A DNA stretch of 64,000 bases, taken from SZUA-35 sp963781035 (lineage in GTDB: Bacteria > Actinomycetota > Acidimicrobiia > Acidimicrobiales > SZUA-35). The DNA lies in NCBI GenBank assembly GCA_963781035.1, contig CAWAEN010000009.1:565205-629204 (forward strand), given 5' to 3'. Shown here one piece after another: positions 35,726-46,484 of the stretch (position 1 is the stretch's first letter; every line of letters starts with the position of its first letter). A program made the translations under genes and the position numbers. The notes beneath the pieces are model-generated. The model saw only the letters and a program-made list of their open reading frames with translations. It did no database searches and was not told the DNA's origin.

Positions 35726-38183
35726 ATGCCATATCCCGGGCCCCAGCATCCGGCATCGGATCTTCCCGTCAGCCGGATGTTGCCCGCCATCGAGGACGCC
35801 GTCGTCGCCGGCTCGCTGGTGCTGACGGCCGCTCCCGGAGCAGGCAAGTCGAGCCTCGTGCCGCTTGCGGTCGACGAGGCGATCAGACGGATCGATTCGG
35901 AGGCCGGGCGCGTGATGCTCCTGCAGCCCAGACGCCTGGCTGCCAGGGCCACCGCGGCCCGTCTGGCCGAACTCCTCGGTGAGCCGGTCGGCCGGTCGGT
36001 CGGCCTCACGATGCGAGGTGAACGGAAGCGAGGGCGCCGGATCGAGGTCGTGACCGAGGCGATCCTCACGAGGCGCCTCCAGGCCGACCCCGAATTGTCC
36101 GCCGTCGGTGCCGTCATCTTCGACGAGTTCCACGAACGGAATCTGCACAGTGATCTGGGCCTCGCCATGGCGATCGAGGCCCGGGACACCGTCCGTCCCG
36201 ATCTCCGCATCGTCGTGATGTCGGCCACCATCGATCCGGTGCCGATCGCAGCACTCCTGGGCGACGCCACCGTGATGGACGTCGAAGGCAGCGTCTTTCC
36301 CGTCGAAACCGAACACCGCGATCGTCCCGTGCGCGAACGATGGGCCGCCGCGGTCGCCGATGCCACCTCCGAGCTGGCCGGCCGAGTGTCCGGCGATGTC
36401 CTGGTGTTCGCCCCTGGAAGGGGCGAGATCGACGATGTGATCCGCCGACTCCCGTCTGCCATCTCGGCCCGGGTGATCGCCCTCCACGGCTCGAGCCCGT
36501 CGGCGGTGCATCGCGAGGTGCTCCAACCGTCTCGCGACCGCCGCATCATCGTCGCCACCGGTATCGCCGAGACCTCGGTGACGATTCCCGGGGATCGAGG
36601 CCGTGGTCGACGGCGGTCTCACGAGGCGTCCCCGGTTCGATCCGGCAACGGGCACGAACCACCTCGTCACCGAACACGTCAGTCGGTTCTCGGCCGATCA
36701 GCGTCGTGGCCGCGCCGGCCGAACTCGTCCCGGCGTGTGTATCCGGATGTGGTCGGCCATCGACCAGGATCTGCTGATCGATCAGGCACTCCCCGAGATC
36801 GTCGACGGCGATCCGCTGGTGGTCGCCGCGGAGCTCCTCCGTTGGGGTGATCCGGATGCGTTGCACCTTCCGTTGCTCGATCACCCCGATCCCCAGCGGC
36901 TCGATGTTGCCCGTCGGACGATGGCCTGGTGGGGACTCACCGAGATCGACGAGGGGACGAACGCGGTTCACCTGACAGAACTGGGACGCGAGGTCGTCAA
37001 GCTGCCTGTCCACCCCAGAGTCGGAGCGTTGTTGGCCACCATCCGCCGGACGTTGCCGGCGAACGATCCCCTGGCGGCAACTGGACTTCGAGCGGCCGCC
37101 GTGCTCGACCAATCGAGCTTTCCCACCTCGGATGACTTCGAAGCCGAGGTCCAGCGAGCTCGGAACGACCGCGACGTCGAACGTTCCGTTCGGCGGCTGC
37201 GGGATGCCATCGATGCGGCCCGACTTCCACCTCCTCCCGCCGACCAGCCGACGCCGAACTCGCTGGCCGAGCTGCTCGCGCTGGCCTGGCCTGACCGGAT
37301 CGCGGTGCGGCGGACCGCAGACTCCCATCGGTTGTTGATGGCGTCCGGCCGTGAAGTCGGGCTCGATCGAGGTTCCTCGCTCGGTCGGGCCGAGGCCTTC
37401 GTCATCGTCGACACCACGGTGGTCGAGGCGAGCGGACGGGTGCGACGGGCCGTACCGCTCGAGCGGAGCGCCATCACCAGGCTCCACTCCCCCGCTCAGC
37501 ACGTCTCGGTCGAGTGGGATCGACGCCGAAACCGCATCCTCGCTCAACGGCAGACGCGTCATGGTGCAATCGTCCTTCACTCCGAGGCTTTCGCCGATCC
37601 AGACCCGGCCGACGTGCAGCGCGCCGCGGAGGAAGGGGTCCGCAGCAACGGCCTCGACGTGTTCCGATGGTCGGAGCGAAGCGAGTCGGTGCGGCGGCGA
37701 CTGCAGTGGCTCCACCGCAGCGATGGGTCATGGCCCGACGTCAGCGACGAGGCGTTGCTGGCAACACTCGACCGATGGCTCGACCTGTCGAGGATCCGCA
37801 ACGTCGACGGCTTGCGCCGACTCGATGTGGGCGCCCGCCTGCTCGACCTGCTCGACTGGGATCAGCGTCGCCGTTTCGACGATCTTGCCCCGCTCGAACT
37901 GGCCACTCCGAGCGGTCGCACGAGGCGAATTGACTGGAGTGGTGATCGTCCGGTCTGGGCGGTTCGTGTCCAGGACCTGTTCGGCCTCGATGTCCACCCG
38001 ACCATCGGCCCAGCCGATGAGCCGCTCACGATCGAGCTGTTGTCGCCGGCCGGGCGAGTGGCACAGACCACCACCGACTTGCCGGGGTTCTGGCGAGGTT
38101 CCTATGCCGCGGTGCGAGCCGACCTCCGCGGCCGATACCCCAAACACGCATGGCCGGAGGACCCCACAGCCGGCCTCAAGTGA
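35726..38183 (+). CDS. hrpB: ATP-dependent helicase HrpB (frameshifted)
   Basis: DEAH-type RNA helicase of about 818 residues. Walker A TAAPGAGKSSLVPL, DEFH box VIFDEFHERNLHSDLG, SAT motif VVMSATIDP, then ATGIAETSVTIPG and RRGRAGRTRPGVCIRMW (motifs V and VI), followed by the winged-helix and HrpB-specific C-terminal region (ending near KHAWPEDP). A single frame change near 36595 falls between motifs V and VI. The last 8 nt overlap the convergent dapE gene. Role in bacteria is poorly defined, probably mRNA processing. Confidence 0.92.
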
Positions 38184-39255
38184 CGAGTCTGTGCAACGCG
38201 GCGAAGGTGCGTTCGATCGACGCCCGCTCGAGGTGTTCGTGTTTGGTGTGGGCGATCGTGGGATCGCCCGATCCGAAGTTGGTGGCCGGGATGCCGTGCT
38301 CGGCGAAGCGGGCGACGTCGGTCCAGCCGAGTTTGGCTCGCACCTCGAGCCCGTTCTCGTCGCGCAACCGCCCGAGCAAGGGATGCTCGAGCGACGGCGG
38401 GCAGCCCAACGTGCGGTCGATCACCTCGACGGTGTCGTCCGGGTCGAGATGTTCCGCCAGCAGCGACCGGACCCATGCCTCCGCCTCGTCGACCGTGCGG
38501 TCTGGCGCGTACCGATGGTGGATACGCATCATCCCCCGGTCGGGAACGACGTTGCCGGCGACGCCGCCCTCGATGTGCACCACTTGGAGGGACTCGACGA
38601 ACTCGCAACCGTCGATCACCGGGCGGCGGGCCTCGTAGCCGGCGACGGCGGAGAGCGCCCCGGCCATGCGATGCACTGCGTTACGACCCATCCACGGCCG
38701 CGCCGTGTGGGCTCGTGCTCCGGCGAACGTGATCTCGAATCGGAGCGTGCCCTGGCACCCGGCTTCGATCGCCCCGTCGGTCGGCTCGCCGAGAATGGCG
38801 CAGTCGCCGGCAAGGAGATCTGGGCGATCGGCGAAGAGCTCGAGGAGGCCGTTGTGGACCTGCGCCACCTCTTCCCTGGCGTAGAACACGAAGGTGAGGT
38901 CGACCGAAGGTTCGGTGACGGTGCGAGCGATCTCGAGGAAACAGGCCAGCCCGCCCTTCATGTCGGTCGAGCCGACACCCCACAAGGTGTCACCCTCGAT
39001 CCTGGCGATGGCGTTGGTGCCGCCGACGAGGTCGGCCGCCTCGACTGCGGGAACGGTGTCGGTGTGGCCGACCAACATCAACCGCTGGTCGCGGCCGAGG
39101 TCGGTCCGGGCCACGAGATTGTCGCCGATCCGTTCGACATCGAGGTGGGGCAGCGCTCGGAGCTTCGCCTCGAGCCAGTCGACGAACGGTCCCTCGGCAA
39201 ACGACTCGGAGCGATGGTCGACGAGCGTCGCGGTGAGGGCGAGGAGGTCGGTCAC
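38176..39255 (-). CDS. dapE: Succinyl-diaminopimelate desuccinylase
   Basis: Zinc hydrolase of the M20 fold that releases LL-diaminopimelate from its N-succinyl form, in lysine and peptidoglycan synthesis. Motifs: LVGHTDTVPA, GVGSTDMKGGLACF, YAREEVAQVHNGL (catalytic Glu pair), GEPTDGAIEAGCQG, and late TNFGSGDPTIAHTKHEHL with the zinc His. 359 residues, typical for the actinobacterial form. dapC and dapF lie within 6 kb on the same strand, which supports the substrate assignment over general peptidase activity. Confidence 0.93.
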   Translation of the reverse strand: MTDLLALTATLVDHRSESFAEGPFVDWLEAKLRALPHLDVERIGDNLVARTDLGRDQRLMLVGHTDTVPAVEAADLVGGTNAIARIEGDTLWGVGSTDMKGGLACFLEIARTVTEPSVDLTFVFYAREEVAQVHNGLLELFADRPDLLAGDCAILGEPTDGAIEAGCQGTLRFEITFAGARAHTARPWMGRNAVHRMAGALSAVAGYEARRPVIDGCEFVESLQVVHIEGGVAGNVVPDRGMMRIHHRYAPDRTVDEAEAWVRSLLAEHLDPDDTVEVIDRTLGCPPSLEHPLLGRLRDENGLEVRAKLGWTDVARFAEHGIPATNFGSGDPTIAHTKHEHLERASIERTFAALHRLVT

Positions 39256-39313
39256 CGGGACAGGCTACAAGGGCCGCGCCGATGGCTGAGGAGTCGCGAT
39301 CTACCCTCTTCGA

Positions 39314-41139
39314 ATGCGCCGAATGGTCTCGACCGTGCTCGTTCTCGCTCTCACCGCCGCGGCGCTGGTCACCGCGCCCACTCCTGCGGCCGCAGGTGAG
39401 GTGGTCGACGGGCGCTTCCCGACCGAGGAGGCATTCGTCGACCAGACCTACCGAGATCTCCTGAGCCGCGGCCCGGATGCCGGCGGGATGACGTTCTGGG
39501 CCGACCGGATTCGTGCCGGGTTGCCGCCCGAAGCGTTCGTCGAGCAGCTGCTCCTCTCCCCCGAGTTCGGCGGCGTCATCGCCCCTGTGGTCCGGCTGTA
39601 CTCGTCGGTGTTCGATCGACGGCCGGACGCCGACGGTCTGCGCTTCTGGATCGCGCAGCGGCGGGCCGGCATGACGCTGGAACGGATGGCGTCGCACTTC
39701 GTCGCCAGCGCCGAGTTCGACGACCTGGCTGCTGCCACCACGACCGAGGAATACATCGCTGCGGTCTATCGACGTTCGCTTGGGACGTGAACCGGACGTC
39801 GGTGGGCTGCGTTTCTGGACCGACGGCATCGAATCGGGTCAGTTCACCCTCGACCGTTTCATCGTCGAGGTGTCCGAGTCGCCGGAACACAAGGCTCTCA
39901 CCGACAGCGCCGTGGTCACCACGCTCGTGTACCTCGGCCTCCAGCAACGAACCCCGGAGCCCGGCGGTTTCGCCTTCTGGACGGGCCGGCTCGACGACGG
40001 CACTGCCGCTGAGCGCCTTCGTGGCCAACGTCCTCGCCCTGCCGGAGTATCGATCGCGGTTTGCCGTCGCCCCCTTCCTCGCGACCGAGGTGATCGCCGA
40101 TGGTCTCGCCATTCCCTGGGACATCGAGTCGCTGCCCGATGGTTCACTGCTGGTCACCGAACGGGCGGGTCGACTGAGCCTGATTCCGCCCGGTGGTGGT
40201 GCGGGAGTGGCATCCATTGCCATCGATGTGAGCGATTTGTGGAGGTCCGGTGAAATCGGAATGCTGGGACTGGCCATCGATCCCGGCTTCGCCGACAACG
40301 GCCGGATCTACACCTGCCAGGGTCACACCGCACCGCGAGAGATCCAGGTGATCGCCTGGACGCTCGACGTCGAAGGACGGACGGCGACACGAGTGGCCGA
40401 TCCGCTGGTCGGTGGCATCCCGATGGATTCGCGTATTCATGGCGGCTGTCAACTCGAGTTCGACGCCGACGGCTGGTTGTACATCGGGACCGGCGATGCC
40501 GCGGTCGGGTCCCTTCCCCAGAACCTGACATCGCTCGCCGGCAAGGTGCTGCGGATCGATCCGCAGAGCGGTGCAGCGGCGCCTGGTAATCCCTTCTTCG
40601 GAGCAGCCAACGCCGACCAGCGACTGATCTGGACCTACGGACACCGCAACGTCCAGGGTCTGGCACTGCGTCCGGGCACGAACGAGATGTGGTCGGTTGA
40701 ACACGGTCCGTCCGTTGACGACGAGGTCAACCGGCTGGTCAGGCCCGGTGGCAACGCCGGGTGGAATCCGGTACCGGGTTACAACCAAGCCGTACCCATG
40801 ACCGACACCCGCCTCGGTGGAGATGTGTTCGGCGCCGCCTGGTCGACCGGTTCGCCGACGCTGGCCCTGAGCGGTGGCGACTGGACGAACACCGCCGGCT
40901 GGGGGGCGTGGGACAACGCGCTCGCCGTTGCCGCGCTCAAGAACCAGACCCTGCGGTTGCTTTTCTTCAACGACGATGGCCTCTACCTCGGTCAGCGCAC
41001 GATCATCGACGGCGAGTTCGGTCGCCTCCGAGCGGTGCATCAGTCGGCCGACGGCTCGATCTACGTCACCACCAGCACAGGCGACGACCGCGTGATCCGC
41101 ATCACGCCGAGTCTGCCGAGCCTGGCCGTCCCCCGCTGA
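39314..41139 (+). CDS. Exported DUF4214 / PQQ-type sugar dehydrogenase-like propeller fusion (frameshifted)
   Basis: A signal peptide (MRRMVSTVLVLALTAAALVTAPTPAAAG) precedes DUF4214-like repeats: FVDQTYRDLLSRGPDAGGMTFW, VVRLYSSVFDRRPDADGLRFW, AAVYRRSLG...EPDVGGLRFW and LVYLGLQQRTPEPGGFAFW. Then comes a glucose/sorbosone dehydrogenase beta-propeller with LAIPWDIESLPDGSLLVTERAG, GLAIDPGFADNGRIY, HGGCQLEFDADGWLYIGTGD, YGHRNVQGLALRPG and NAGWNPVPGYN. Frame changes near 39785 and 40010 lie in the repeats. The propeller family often binds PQQ and Ca2+ to oxidise sugars, while DUF4214 domains occur in secreted surface-layer and adhesion-type proteins. Confidence 0.8.
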
Positions 41140-41172
41140 CCCCGCTGCCCGACCCCGTCCCACCCCCGTTCT

Positions 41173-41211
41173 TGGGTCCGATCGGCGCGCCTGACGCGCA
41201 CATCGGACCCA
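41173..41211. terminator. Strong bidirectional hairpin between convergent genes
   Basis: TGGGTCCGAT pairs perfectly with ATCGGACCCA, with an inner GCGCG/CGCGC stem, between the propeller gene (plus) and dapC (minus). Probably terminates both directions. Confidence 0.7.
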
Positions 41212-41245
41212 GGTTGGGTGGAGAGGTGGCGTGGGGTGGGGTGGA

Positions 41246-42364
41246 TCAGCCGAGGCCGAGGCGGGACGCGGCCAGTTGGAGGCGATCGTCCGGCTGCACC
41301 AGGGCGACCCGCACGTAGCCGGCACCCTGCTCGCCGTAGAACTCACCGGGGCTGACGAGCGCACCAGCCTCACGAGCGAGCCGTTCGGTGAGGGCCCAGG
41401 CATCGCCGTCGGGAGCCGGCGCCCACAGGTAGAAGCCGCCCTTGGGCATCGGCGCTTCGACACCGACGGCCGCCAGCATCTCGATGCCGAGCTCGAGTCG
41501 TCGGTGATACCGCTCGGCCTGTTCGGTGACGTGGGCCTGGTCGGCGAACGCAGCGACAGCGGCGGCCTGGACCGGACCGGGAGGCATGAACCCGGCGTGT
41601 TTGCGGACCTCGCCGAGGTAGTGGATCAGGTCGGCGTCGCCGGCGAAGAAGCCGGCCCGGGCACCGGCGAGATTCGAGCGCTTCGACAGTGAGTGGACGG
41701 CGACGACGCCGTCGGTGCCGTGCTGCGAGGATCGAGCGGGGCGGGCCGTCCCAGGTGAACTCGATGTAGCACTCGTCGCTGAACACGGGGACGCCATTGG
41801 CTCGGCCCCAAGCAGCGGCCGCCTCGAGGTCGTCGATGCCTCCGGCCGGGTTGCCAGGGGTGTTCACCCAGAGGCAGAGCGCACGAGCGGCATCGGCCGG
41901 GTCGATCGCGTCGAGATCGATCCGCCACTCGTCGTCGACGGGAACGGCGACGGCCCGGCAGTTGGCCAGCCGGGCCCCCATCGCGTAGCTCGGGTAGCTG
42001 ACGGCCGGATACAGGACGGTGTCGAGGTCGGGGCGACGCAGACGAAGCCAGTGGGGCATACCAGCCACGACCTCCTTCGAGCCGATCGTGGCTCTGACGT
42101 CGTCTGGCCCGATCGTCGTATCGGCGATCCGATTGAGCCAGGACGCGGCGGCGCTCGCGGAACTCGGGCGTGCCGATCGACGGCCGGATAACCCCGTTCG
42201 GCGTTCGACGAGCCGAGCGCATCGATGACGGCCTGCGGTGGCGGATCGAACGGCGTGCCGATCGAGAGGTCGATGACACCTCCTTCGTGCTCGGCCGCGA
42301 GCGCCTTGATCGGGTCGAGCCGGTCGTACGGGTACGGCGGCGGGACGAACGGTTCAGCCCTCAT
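41246..42364 (-). CDS. dapC: Succinyldiaminopimelate transaminase DapC-type (frameshifted)
   Basis: PLP-dependent class I aminotransferase, about 372 residues. N-terminal PPYPYDRLDPIKALAAEHEG and LSIGTPFDPPP, a mid-region TVLYPAVSYPSYAMGARLANC, LWVNTPGNPAGG, then the PLP-lysine site HSLSKRSNLAGARAGFFAGD. Frame changes near 42190 and 41735 break it. The N-terminus and genomic company (dapE, dapF) point to N-succinyl-LL-DAP:2-oxoglutarate transaminase; other class I aminotransferases cannot be excluded by motif alone. ATG 42364 overlaps the hflX stop (ATGA), so translation is coupled. Confidence 0.8.
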
Positions 42365-43880
42365 TGGCCATCCTCCTCGGGAACGATGTGTTCGATGAAG
42401 TCGCCGAGTCGTTTGGCCGACGCATCTTCGAGCCGGGCGATCACCCGCATCCCGTCGTCCTCGGTGGTTTCGGTCATGACCTCACCCTCGCGATGGACCG
42501 CAGCGAGCATGTCGCCCCTCGACCACGGCACGAAGAGCTCGTACACCGTGCTGTGTTCCCGCAGCTTGTCGGCGATTGCGTCGAGCAGCGCTTCGATCCC
42601 CTCGCCGGTGTGAGCGGAGATGGCCACCGAGCCGGGGTTCTGCCCGGCCAGGCGCTCGGCTGCGCCAGGGTTGCCTTCGCGTCGAGGCCGTCGGCCTTGT
42701 TGAACACCAGCAGCTCGGCGACTTCCTCGGCGTCGATCTCCGACAGGACCGTGCGAACGGCGTCGATGTTGCCTTGCGGATCGATGGCGGTGCCGTCGAC
42801 CACGTGGATCAGGAGGTCGGCATCGCCGGCTACCTCGAGCGTCGACTTGAACGACTCGACCAGCTGATGAGGCAGCTTGCGGACGAAACCGACCGTGTCG
42901 GTGAGCAGGATCTGTTCGCCACCGGGGAGTTGGGTCTTGCGGGTGGTCGGATCGACGGTGGCGAAGAGCCGGTCCTCGGTGCGCACGTCGGCGCCGGTGA
43001 GCCGGTTGAGCAGCGTCGACTTGCCGGCGTTGGTGTACCCGACGATCGAGACGGTTCGAAACGGTGAGCGGTGGCGTGCCTTGCGTTGGGTGGCGCGACG
43101 GGCCGAGATGCCGACGAGGTCCCGCTCGAGCTTGTGCATCCGCCGCACCAGACGCCGACGGTCGACCTCGAGCTGGGTCTCACCGGGGCCTCGGGTGCCG
43201 ATGCCGCCGCCCTGCTGGCTGTAGTTCTTCTTGCCCCGGAGCCGAGGCAGTCGGTAGCGCAACTGGGCCAACTCGACCTGGGTCTTGCCCTCGGTCGAGG
43301 TGGCGTGCTGAGCGAAGATGTCGAGGATCACGGCCGTGCGATCGAGCGCCGTTCGGTGGAGGATCCCCTCGAGGTTGAACTGCTGGGCCGGGGTCAGCTC
43401 GTCGTCGAAGACCACGGTGTCGGCGTCGATGGCCACGGCTGCTTCCTTGATCTCGGACGCCTTGCCCTTGCCGACGAAGGTGGCCGGGTCGGGGCGATCG
43501 CGCTTCTGGGTCAGGCGATCGATGGCATCGGCACCGGCGGTGTCGACCAGGAGCGCGAGCTCGTCGAGCGAGGCGTGGGTCTCGAGCTCGGAGCGGCCGC
43601 CGAGTGTCATGCCGACGAGCACGATGCGCTCCCGGAAGCTGCGATCGAGGAAGCCGGCTTCGTCGTCGAACGCGTCGCGGCCGAAGTCCTCGAGTCCGCC
43701 ACGGTGAGTACCGACACCGTCGACGACCAGCTGGTCCGGTCGCCCGTCGTCCGGGGTGCCCCAATCGTCGACAGCGTCATCATCGACAGCGCCGTCATCG
43801 AACCTGCCGTCATCGAACGGGTCGTCGGATGGCGCTTCGTTGTCGAGGTCGGGGTTGTCTTCCGGTGAGCGATCGCTCAT
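42361..43880 (-). CDS. hflX: GTPase HflX (one frameshift)
   Basis: Ribosome-associated GTPase that splits stalled or stressed ribosomes. About 506 residues with an unusually acidic N-terminal extension (about residues 1-50, many Asp: DDGRFDDGAVDDDAVDD), then the HflX domain with DPATFVGKGKASEIKEA and DELTPAQQFNLE, GGGIGTRGPGETQLEVDRR, and the G domain: G1 GYTNAGKST, G3 DTVG, G4 NKAD. A frame change near 42665 separates the G4 region from the C-terminus (SAHTGEGIEALLDAIAD). It starts within the dapF stop (ATGA overlap) and ends in the dapC start. Confidence 0.92.
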
Positions 43881-44728
43881 GAACGGTCCTCGAGGACGAC
43901 CCGGCCGACGAATTCGGCGGGGCCGGTCAGCAGGACGTCGGATGGTCACCGTCGACGACATCGATCCGAGCCGAACCGCCGGGCATGACCACGTCGACCG
44001 ATGCCTCGGTGAGGCCCCATGCGTGAGCGGCCCAGCCGGCAGCGCAGGCCCCGGAGCCACACGCCTCGGTGTAGCCGGCGCCTCGCTCCCAGACGAAGAG
44101 CCGAATCGTCGAGCGATCGATCACGTCGATCAGGTGCACGTTGATGCCGTTCGGATAGTCGGCTTCGACCGCGGGACCGACGACGGTGACGTCGTGGGCG
44201 GCGGCATCATCGACCAGGGCAACGAGATGGGGATTGCCGATCTCGATCGCCATCTGGCGTCGAACGTCGACGCCGAGCTCCGCCCATCGAGGCGAGAGCT
44301 CGCCGGCCTCGGTGGCCGGCCCCATGTCGACCCTGACCTGGGCGATCGGATCACCGGGCTCCACGTCGAGGGTGCGGACGCCGCCGTCGGTGGACACGGT
44401 GAACGTGGTCGGTTCACCGGTGCCGAGGTGGAGGGCCAGGGCTTGTCCGAGACACCGAAGGCCGTTGCCGGACACTTCCGGCCGGCTGCCATCGCTGTTC
44501 CACAGGATCATCTGCCAGAGCGTCGTCGGCGAGCGGCGTGGCGCTGATGAGTCCGTCGGCTCCGATGCCGCGTCGTCGGTCGCACCAGCGGCGGGCGTCG
44601 TCGGCGGAGAGGGCTCGCGCCGGGTCGACCACGATGAGGAAATCGTTGCCGAGTCCGTGGTGTTTCGTGGCGGTGATCGTCTGCGTTTCGGTCGCAGTGG
44701 CCGTGGAAGCTGAGGTCAAGTCCCCCAT
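43877..44728 (-). CDS. dapF: Diaminopimelate epimerase (frameshifted)
   Basis: Cofactor-independent racemase converting LL- to meso-diaminopimelate. TKHHGLGNDFLIVVD opens the fold; the two catalytic cysteines are present in GNGLRCLGQALAL and EACGSGACAAGWAA. ATG 44728 (MGDLTSAS) is chosen. Breaks near 44510, before the first Cys motif, and near 43935, before the terminal VLLTGPAEFVGRVVLED, are repaired by frame changes and the protein then reads to a TGA overlapping the hflX ATG. With dapE and dapC this window encodes the succinylase-branch end of lysine synthesis. Confidence 0.9.
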
Positions 44729-44775
44729 TGTCGCACCAATCCCGAGAATTGGCGCCACGTTTCAGCCCCAGCGTT

Positions 44776-45711
44776 TCAAACCCAGTGGCGTTCGACCTCG
44801 TCGAGCACCGACGGATCCGATGCCGGACGGTCACGGTCGATGTCGATCCAATGGATCCGTGGATCTCGACCGAACCACCGTTGCTGGCGTCTGGCGAACC
44901 GTCGCGTACGGCGCCTGGCCTCGTCGAGTGCTTCGTCGAGTGAGCGTTCACCGTTGAGGTGAGCGATGAGTTCGCGATAACCGAGGGCCTGTCGTGCGGT
45001 GCGCGAGAGTCCGCCGGGCCGATCCAGCAGCGTCCGCACCTCGTCGAGGAAGCCGGCTGCCATCTGCTGTTCGTAGCGCTGATCGATCCGTGCATCCATG
45101 AAGTCACGATCGATGCGCAGACCGACCATGCGGAATCGGGTCGGTGGAAAGGCATCCATGCCAGGGCCGAACGAGGAGAACGGTCGGCCGGATCCCACGC
45201 AGACCTCGAGCGCACGGGCGATGCGTCTGCGATTGTTCGGCTCCATTCGGCCGGCGGCCACGGGATCGAGGTCGCGCAACTGGGCCCACATGGTCAGGGT
45301 GTGGCTGTCCGGCCGTGCGTCGATCTCGGCCCTCACGTCCGGATACTGGCCGGGGATCTGCAGATCGTCGACAACGGCCTGCACGTAGAGCCCGGTGCCA
45401 CCGACCAGGAGCGGGGTGGCACCTCGACTCTCGATGTCGTCGATCGCGGCCCGGCACTCGGCCTGGAATCTCGAGACGGTGTAGTCCTCGGAGGGATCGG
45501 CGACAGCAATGAGATGGTGAGGGACGCCTCGTTGTTCTTCGACCGTGGGCGCCGCGGTACCGATCGACATCTCGGCGTAGACGGCCATGGCGTCGACCGA
45601 CACGATCTCGACCGGCATGCCGCCATCGATCGAACGACGGGCGAGCTCGAGTGCGAGCGAGGACTTGCCGGAGGCGGTCGGCCCGATCAGGGCCAGTGGT
45701 GCCCGGCTCAC
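44776..45711 (-). CDS. miaA: tRNA dimethylallyltransferase
   Basis: Adds the dimethylallyl group to A37 of tRNAs reading UNN codons. P-loop GPTASGKSSLALELA, DAMAVYAEMSIGTAAPT (substrate-binding Asp), HHLIAVADPSEDYTVSRF, VGGTGLYVQAVVDDL, RRRIARALEV and the Zn-less C-terminal ARRRTRRFARRQQRWF are all seen. 311 residues. GTG 45711 overlaps the upstream stop (GTGA), coupling it to the APH-fold gene. In many actinobacteria miaA, dapF and hflX cluster as here. Confidence 0.94.
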   Translation of the reverse strand: MSRAPLALIGPTASGKSSLALELARRSIDGGMPVEIVSVDAMAVYAEMSIGTAAPTVEEQRGVPHHLIAVADPSEDYTVSRFQAECRAAIDDIESRGATPLLVGGTGLYVQAVVDDLQIPGQYPDVRAEIDARPDSHTLTMWAQLRDLDPVAAGRMEPNNRRRIARALEVCVGSGRPFSSFGPGMDAFPPTRFRMVGLRIDRDFMDARIDQRYEQQMAAGFLDEVRTLLDRPGGLSRTARQALGYRELIAHLNGERSLDEALDEARRRTRRFARRQQRWFGRDPRIHWIDIDRDRPASDPSVLDEVERHWV

Positions 45712-46475
45712 GGCATCAGTTGTTTGGCCAGCAAGTAGTGATCGAGCCGGAGGAGGTCCGGATCGGTGCCGTATGCCTCGTAGAACACGTAGACCGCTTC
45801 GGGACCGAGGTTGCGATGGATGCTGACGTGGGCGTGGGCCAGGTCGAGGTGGCGATCGGCGATTCGCACCGAGCCGAGGTCGACGAAGCCGGTGAACGCC
45901 CCCTGGTGGGCCATGAGGTTGGGAAGGGCGGGGTCGCCGTGGCAGACGACGAGATCTTCGGCCGCCGGTCGACCGGCGCACCAGATCGAGAGGAGTTCGT
46001 CGCCGGTGTAACGCTGGTAGGCCTCGTCGATGACCCCGAGTCCCTGCGCAACCGCGGCCTCGGCCACGGCGGCCAGTGCCTTCCAGCCTCGTTCGATCGA
46101 TGCGGGGGCGGCGTCGATCGGGAGGGCGTGCAGGGCCCGCAGCGCCGTCCCGGCCAGCTCGGCCAGGGAGCCGACATCGCCGTGCAGGTCGGGCCGGTGG
46201 GCTGGGACGCCGGGCAGCCGTTCACTCACGAGCCAGGCCCAGTCGCCTTCGTCGACCCTGAGGACGGGCGTGGCGGTGAGGACGTGGCGGGCAAGCCAGA
46301 TGCTGTTGTCGGACTCGGCGTCGAGCACGTGGCGTCGACTGATCGGCACGGTCTTGATGGCGTGGCGCTCGGTCAACCACGAGTGAGCCGGTCGATCGTT
46401 GGTCTGGTGGACCGGTTCCCAGTCATCGACGGGGCCGGCGACATCGACGATGGCGGACGGTGGCTCGATCAACAC
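45708..46475 (-). CDS. APH-fold phosphotransferase family protein
   Basis: 255-residue kinase-fold protein with catalytic loop VVCHGDPALPNLMAHQG and metal site GFVDLGSVRIADRHLDLA, close to the aminoglycoside 3'-phosphotransferase pattern HGD-x4-N and D-x-G. The N-lobe is short and the Lys in ERHAIKTVPIS is a candidate ATP contact. Its chromosomal setting beside miaA suggests a housekeeping substrate rather than acquired antibiotic resistance. It overlaps miaA by 4 nt. Confidence 0.8.
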   Translation of the reverse strand: MLIEPPSAIVDVAGPVDDWEPVHQTNDRPAHSWLTERHAIKTVPISRRHVLDAESDNSIWLARHVLTATPVLRVDEGDWAWLVSERLPGVPAHRPDLHGDVGSLAELAGTALRALHALPIDAAPASIERGWKALAAVAEAAVAQGLGVIDEAYQRYTGDELLSIWCAGRPAAEDLVVCHGDPALPNLMAHQGAFTGFVDLGSVRIADRHLDLAHAHVSIHRNLGPEAVYVFYEAYGTDPDLLRLDHYLLAKQLMP

Positions 46476-46484
46476 ACTCCAAGA

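Noticed and set aside
37351..39399. A 682-codon plus-strand frame across hrpB and dapE
   Set aside because: It overlies two well-supported genes in the wrong frame or strand and has no recognisable motifs.
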